A stretch of DNA of 64,000 bases from JACCXE01 sp963718605 (GTDB taxonomy: Bacteria > Actinomycetota > Acidimicrobiia > Acidimicrobiales > JACCXE01). Below the pieces are notes generated by a model. The model was not told the origin of the DNA. It searched no databases and saw nothing but the letters and a program-made list of their open reading frames with translations. This document shows positions 60,068-64,000 of the stretch, one piece after another. How positions within the stretch are numbered: the stretch's first letter is position 1; each line of letters opens with the position of its first letter. Location: the NCBI GenBank assembly GCA_963718605.1, contig OY970363.1, positions 62,001-126,000 of the forward strand. The letters are read 5' to 3'. Both the position numbers and the translations under genes were made by a program.

Positions 60068-60484
60068 TTACTCGGAGGTAGCGGCCTTGCGGCGACGTCG
60101 GGCGGGGCGTTCGACGCTCGGCGCGACTTCGGCGGCCAAGCGCGCCACCGCCGTTTCCAATTCTTCGATGCGTTGGGCGTCGGTGCGCAATTGCTCGCCG
60201 ACGATCAGCGCGCCTCCGAGCACGACGAGGATTACGAGCGCCATCCCGGCAGAGGCCAGATACGGGATCTGGCGGTTCAAATCGGGTTCGAGGCTGATTT
60301 TCAAATAGCCGACGATGGCAACGAGACCAGCCGCGGCAAAACAGGCCAATCCGGCGACAAGACGGTTGCGGCGAAAGACGTTCATAGCGAGACCTCCCGG
60401 TCGTTGAACAGTTGCGAGTGCGACAAGAGCGACGGCGGCGACCAACAGTCCGCCGCCGATGAGCGCGAAGACCGCGGCGATCAC
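60068..60484 (-). CDS. Membrane protein with C-terminal coiled coil, unknown function
   Basis: A 138-residue protein with three hydrophobic segments (residues 1-24, 42-60, 76-94), followed by RTDAQRIEELETAVARLAAE, which looks like a short coiled coil, and a basic tail (RPARRRRKAATSE). ATG 60484 overlaps the livF stop (ATGA), so it is probably translated with the Liv transporter. Function unknown; it may be an accessory to that transporter. Confidence 0.55.
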   Translation of the reverse strand: MIAAVFALIGGGLLVAAVALVALATVQRPGGLAMNVFRRNRLVAGLACFAAAGLVAIVGYLKISLEPDLNRQIPYLASAGMALVILVVLGGALIVGEQLRTDAQRIEELETAVARLAAEVAPSVERPARRRRKAATSE

Positions 60485-61206
60485 GCGTGGGTCTTTCCGA
60501 GGTACGCGTCGCGCAGCCGGCTTTGCATGGCCCGAACGGCTCGGCCCTTGGCGACGTCGACCACCTGGCCTTTTTCCAACACGTAGGCGCGTTTGGCGAG
60601 GTCGAGGGCGAGAACGTTTTGCTCCACGATCAGCACGGCCACACCCGCCTGCTTGTTGGCCGACGCGATGAAGTCGAACGCGGTCTCGGTGACCAACGGC
60701 GACAGCCCGAGCGACGCCTCGTCCACCAAAAGCAGTCGGGGTGCGCTCATCAACGCGCGCGCGATGGCCAGCATTTGCTGCTGACCGCCGGACAGGCTGC
60801 CCGCCTTCTGCGTGCGGCGTTCGCCGAGAATGGGAAACACGTCGTAGGCACGCGTGAAGCCTTCGGCGATGATCGCCTTGTCCTTCACCGTGTACGCGCC
60901 GAGTTCGAGGTTCTCCTCGACGGACAGGTCACGCAGCATCCCGCGGCCCTCGGGCACGAGCGCAATGCCCTTGCGCACCAGGCTCTCGGTCGGCGCGCCG
61001 ACAATCGACTCATCGTCGAACACCACGGTGCCGCTCGTGACCTTCAATTGGTTCGTGATGGCGCGCAACGTGGTGGTCTTGCCCGCGCCGTTCGAACCCA
61101 TCAATGCCACGATCTCGCCCGGCTCGACATAGAACGACACGTCAAACAGCACGGGTAACGATCCGTATCCGGAGCACAAGTTCTCGACCTGCAGGAGCGC
61201 GGTCAT
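60481..61206 (-). CDS. livF: Branched-chain amino-acid-type ABC transporter ATPase LivF
   Basis: A 241-residue ATPase. Walker A GSNGAGKTTTLR, Q-loop with ALVPEGRGMLRDLSVEENL, signature SLSGGQQQMLAIARAL, Walker B LLLVDEASLGLSP and His switch region VAVLIVEQNV (Q replaces some contacts). The EGRGxF-type motif is the LivF hallmark. Its ATG overlaps the LivM-LivG gene stop. Confidence 0.92.
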   Translation of the reverse strand: MTALLQVENLCSGYGSLPVLFDVSFYVEPGEIVALMGSNGAGKTTTLRAITNQLKVTSGTVVFDDESIVGAPTESLVRKGIALVPEGRGMLRDLSVEENLELGAYTVKDKAIIAEGFTRAYDVFPILGERRTQKAGSLSGGQQQMLAIARALMSAPRLLLVDEASLGLSPLVTETAFDFIASANKQAGVAVLIVEQNVLALDLAKRAYVLEKGQVVDVAKGRAVRAMQSRLRDAYLGKTHA

Positions 61207-63047
61207 TTCTTCGCTCCTCCGGTGGCGGCCGCTGACCGACCGAGGAACGACTCGACGACGCGCGGCTCGGCTGTGACCTGCGCCGGAGTTCCGTGGGCGA
61301 TCAGCGCGCCGGACTCGAGGCAGTAGCAGTAATCGCAGACGCGGGCGATGAGGGGCACGTGGTGTTCGATCACGACGAGGGTGAGGCCGAGGTCTTCTCG
61401 CAACGCGAGGAACCGGTCCCCCAGCGCCTGGCTTTCTTCTGGCCCGAGACCGGCGGTGGCCTCGTCGAGCAACAAGAGATCGGGCCCGGCCGCCACCGCC
61501 GACGCGATCTCGGCGATGCGCATCGTGCCGTAGGGCAAGTCGCCGAGGCGCTCATCGGCGAGGTGGTCGAGACCGAACAGCTCCAGCGCGACATCGGCGC
61601 GCCGCCGGAGCTCGCGCTCGGTTCCCATCGTGGCGCCGAGCGCCAGGATGCCCGACGTCATCGGATACTTCGCCAACCAGCCTTGCGCGAGCAGCACGTT
61701 CTCGCGGACGGTCTCGGCGCGCACGAGACCCATGTCCTGGAACGTGCGGGCGAGACCGAACATGGTGCGCTTCGAGCCCGCCTGCTGCAGCAGATCCACG
61801 CCGCGGTACGTGATCGAACCGGTCGTCGGCGCGAACCCGGATGCGGCGTTGAAGAACGTCGACTTGCCGGCGCCGTTCGCGCCGATCAGCCCCACGATTT
61901 CTCCGGACCGCACCTCGAGGTTCACGTGGTCGAGCGCGGTGACGCCGCCGTACTGCACGGTGACGTCAGTGGCTTCGAGCAGCGCCGCCGAAGGAATGCG
62001 CAGGCTCATGCCGCGGGGAACGTCGCGCAGGTGGGCCGCGGCATCGCCGGACTGGCCGGTGTCGACGAGCCGGGGCCGCGGGTCGGGCCGCTCGCGACCC
62101 CGGTTGCGGGCGCGTTGATCGAGTTGACGCAACAAGCCACCTAGACCGGCGGGTTGCAACACCACAGCGGCGATCAGCAAGAGCGCTGAGAACAGCGGCG
62201 CGTCGCGCCCGAACCCGGTGAAGATCTGCGGCACACCGTTCAGCAGCAGCGCGGCGACCACGATGCCGAACCCGGAGCCCGCACCGCCGACGACCACGAT
62301 GCTCACCAGCAACAACGACTGCAGCAGCGCGAAGGGCGACGTATCGCTGATCGCACCCGGTGCCTCTTTGAACGCGAGAATGGCGCCGGCCACGCCGGTG
62401 AGCGCGCCGGCCAACGAATACGCGAACAGCTTCGTGGGCCCCGGGTCAATGCCGAACGCATTGGCCCGCGCTTCCACGTCGCGCACGGCGAGCAACGACC
62501 GGCCGGCGCGGGTGACGTTCACGCGATGGCGCAGCAGTAGCACCACGGCCACGCACGCCACGCTGAAGAAGTAGAGGTCGTTGGCTGAAGCCAGTAATGA
62601 CGGACGGTCCAGCGTGAGGTCGGCGCCGGTCAGCCGATGATCGGGAAACACGAACCGCTGCGCCGCCAGTTGAAAGGCGAGGGTGACGATCGCGACCTGC
62701 AGGCCGCGGATGCGTAGCGAAGGTAACCCGGCGATCGTCGCGACGATCGTGGTGACGACGACGCCGCACAACATCGCCAGCGGCCAGGGCGCGCCCCGTC
62801 CTCCGGCTTGGATCGTCGCGAACGCGCCAATGCCGACGAATGCGGCCTGCGCCAACGACAGCTGCCCGGCGCGACCGACCAACACGTCCAGACCGAGCGC
62901 CGCAATTGCGATCGCGCCGACGCCGGCGAGAATCGTGAGCGTTGACGCGCGCACTCCGGGCAACATCGGCGCCAACAAGGCGAGCGCGATGCCCGCCGCC
63001 GCGAGCGAGCGCGTGGGCCGGGCGAAACTATCGAGCAGCCGTGGCAC
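61203..63047 (-). CDS. Fused LivM permease and LivG ATPase
   Basis: About 614 residues from GTG 63047, which overlaps livH by 20 bases. Residues 1-310 form a LivM-type permease with about ten membrane segments (GLDVLVGRAGQLSLAQAAF is the core motif). Residues 350-614 form LivG: Walker A IGANGAGKSTFFNA, signature in DLPYGTMRIAEIASAV, Walker B DLLLLDEATAGLGPEES, His in VVIEHHV. An internal ATG at 62009 (MSLRIPSAALL) could also start a separate LivG. These are normally two proteins. Confidence 0.88.
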   Translation of the reverse strand: MPRLLDSFARPTRSLAAAGIALALLAPMLPGVRASTLTILAGVGAIAIAALGLDVLVGRAGQLSLAQAAFVGIGAFATIQAGGRGAPWPLAMLCGVVVTTIVATIAGLPSLRIRGLQVAIVTLAFQLAAQRFVFPDHRLTGADLTLDRPSLLASANDLYFFSVACVAVVLLLRHRVNVTRAGRSLLAVRDVEARANAFGIDPGPTKLFAYSLAGALTGVAGAILAFKEAPGAISDTSPFALLQSLLLVSIVVVGGAGSGFGIVVAALLLNGVPQIFTGFGRDAPLFSALLLIAAVVLQPAGLGGLLRQLDQRARNRGRERPDPRPRLVDTGQSGDAAAHLRDVPRGMSLRIPSAALLEATDVTVQYGGVTALDHVNLEVRSGEIVGLIGANGAGKSTFFNAASGFAPTTGSITYRGVDLLQQAGSKRTMFGLARTFQDMGLVRAETVRENVLLAQGWLAKYPMTSGILALGATMGTERELRRRADVALELFGLDHLADERLGDLPYGTMRIAEIASAVAAGPDLLLLDEATAGLGPEESQALGDRFLALREDLGLTLVVIEHHVPLIARVCDYCYCLESGALIAHGTPAQVTAEPRVVESFLGRSAAATGGAKK

Positions 63048-63906
63048 CGAAGAGCCCCTTCGGACGCACCACCAACGTCGCGAGCACCAACGCGAGCACC
63101 AGCACGCTGTCGACGCCCGCGCCGGCATGCGCCTTGGCGAGTGCCTCGACCACGCCGACGATCAGGCTGCCGACGATCGCACCGCTGACCGAGTCGAGGC
63201 CGCCGATCACCGCACCGGCCAGCGCGGCCAGCGCGAACTCGGTCTGGCCGAACGGCGTCAACCCCCCGAAGGCCGGCGCGAGCAGAGCGGCCGCGAGGCC
63301 CGACAACACACCCGCCGCGACCCACGCGAAGCGGTACACCTGATTGACGGGCACGCCCAGCAACCGTGCGACGTCGGGGTCGCTCGTGGTCGCCTGCACG
63401 GCCAAGCCGAACTTGGTGCGAGTAAAGAACACGTAGAGCCCGAACGCCACTGCGCCGATCGCGATCACGCCGATCACCCGCGACGCTGCGAGCGTGGCGC
63501 CGAACAACTCGATCTTCCACTCGCCGACGGTCGACGGAGCGAACTGCGTGGCGGTGCCGAACAGGCGCAGCTCAAGCAGAGCCAGGAACAGGGCGATGCC
63601 CAGTGTCGCGATGAGCGCGTCGAGTGGCGGCCGCTGCACCAAGGGCCGCATCACCACGCGTTCCACGCCCAGCCCCATGAGTCCACCGACGATCAGTGCG
63701 ATGAGCAGCGTGGCGAAGCGGGGCGGGTGCACGTGCAGAACCGGAATACCGCGGTCGGCCCAACGCAACGCGAGAAAGAACCCGAACGCGCCTAGCTCAC
63801 CCTGCGCGATCGTGAGCGCCCGCGTGCAACGAAAAATCAGCACGACGCCAACCGCCATCAACGCGTAGGCCGCGCCGGAAGACAGCCCCGTGACGAGTTC
63901 GGCCAT
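63028..63906 (-). CDS. livH: Branched-chain amino-acid-type ABC transporter permease LivH
   Basis: A 292-residue permease of LivH type with eight or nine membrane segments. The N-terminal GLSSGAAYALMAVGVVLIFR and the permease loop FGLAVQATTSDPDVARLLGV are typical; AALAGAVIGGLDSVSGAIVG completes the LivH signature. It pairs with the LivM part of the fusion. The next gene upstream codes for the binding protein. Confidence 0.92.
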   Translation of the reverse strand: MAELVTGLSSGAAYALMAVGVVLIFRCTRALTIAQGELGAFGFFLALRWADRGIPVLHVHPPRFATLLIALIVGGLMGLGVERVVMRPLVQRPPLDALIATLGIALFLALLELRLFGTATQFAPSTVGEWKIELFGATLAASRVIGVIAIGAVAFGLYVFFTRTKFGLAVQATTSDPDVARLLGVPVNQVYRFAWVAAGVLSGLAAALLAPAFGGLTPFGQTEFALAALAGAVIGGLDSVSGAIVGSLIVGVVEALAKAHAGAGVDSVLVLALVLATLVVRPKGLFGATAAR

Positions 63907-63912
63907 CGGTGG

Positions 63913-64000
63913 CTAGAAGCCCGAGGTGAAGTCGCGGTCCAGAGCCCAGTGGCCCTGATCCTCCTTCAGCACCGCCACGACGTTCGCACCCTCGCGGGTA
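63913..64000 (-). CDS. Liv-type ABC transporter substrate-binding protein, C-terminal end only
   Basis: The last 28 or so codons of a protein ending ANVVAVLKEDQGHWALDRDF, TSGF and a TAG at 63913-63915. The gene continues past the right edge of the window. This end resembles the C-terminus of periplasmic binding proteins of Liv transporters, and its position upstream of livH fits. Only partial evidence. Confidence 0.6.
   Translation of the reverse strand, partial: TREGANVVAVLKEDQGHWALDRDFTSGF

Overview
High-GC DNA with very dense, mostly overlapping genes, frequent GTG/TTG starts and actinobacterial gene families: EgtB/EgtD, SufC-SufS-SufU, homodimeric AceE, TIGR03086-type proteins, Thr/Pro-rich envelope proteins and an LPxTG protein. 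This fits an Actinomycetota chromosome. An Acidimicrobiia-like lineage is my inference. There are no rRNA or tRNA genes, CRISPR arrays, prophages or insertion sequences. It looks like core chromosome with some lineage-specific islands.

Layout. 1-1.85 kb: an operon (minus strand, cut by the left edge) related to azol(in)e RiPP cyclodehydratases, with a divergent YcaO protein, a small ThiF-like protein and a small winged-helix-like protein. 1.9-9.5 kb: hydrolase, MOSC, MpaB-like oxygenase, HExxH protein, MsrB, MetH, TrmO-like. 9.6-15.3 kb: ergothioneine genes egtD-egtB, membrane proteins, PAP2 phosphatase, M24 peptidase. 15.3-19.9 kb: lipoate and 2-oxoacid dehydrogenase block (lpd, E2, fused lipB-lipA). 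20-22.8 kb: thiG-thiH and a J-domain/LRR protein. 22.8-33.8 kb: small membrane and lipoproteins, SDR, rnhA, aceE, methyltransferase, LuxR/TPR regulator, cupin, nitronate monooxygenase-like, VOC and sulfotransferase genes. 33.9-35.9 kb: HhH-GPD glycosylase, thiS, GNAT, thiE. 35.9-40.7 kb: catabolic hydrolases and a PhyH dioxygenase. 40.75-40.97 kb: a probable structured RNA with a 13-codon leader ORF. 41-45.5 kb: envelope proteins, acyl-CoA dehydrogenase, MBL hydrolase, nitroreductase. 45.5-51.3 kb: a GH-type debranching enzyme divergent from a sufC-sufS-sufU operon. 51.3-57.7 kb: TetR regulator with twin operators, two MFS exporters, LPxTG lysyl-oxidase-like protein, L,D-transpeptidase. 57.7-60.0 kb: second suf operon (sufD-Rieske-sufC). 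60-64 kb: a Liv-type ABC transporter with a LivM-LivG fusion, cut by the right edge.

How it fits together. The lipoyl genes supply cofactor to the neighbouring E2 and to other lipoylated enzymes. The two suf operons supply Fe-S clusters needed by LipA, ThiH and the ferredoxins. The two thi groups together provide ThiG, ThiH, ThiS and ThiE. The strongest unusual signals are the degenerate YcaO operon, the structured RNA at 40.76-40.96 kb, a hairpin that fills the E2-lipBA intergenic space and covers the lipBA ribosome-binding site, two genes whose best start is a CTG overlapping the upstream stop, and seven convergent gene pairs that share exactly four bases.
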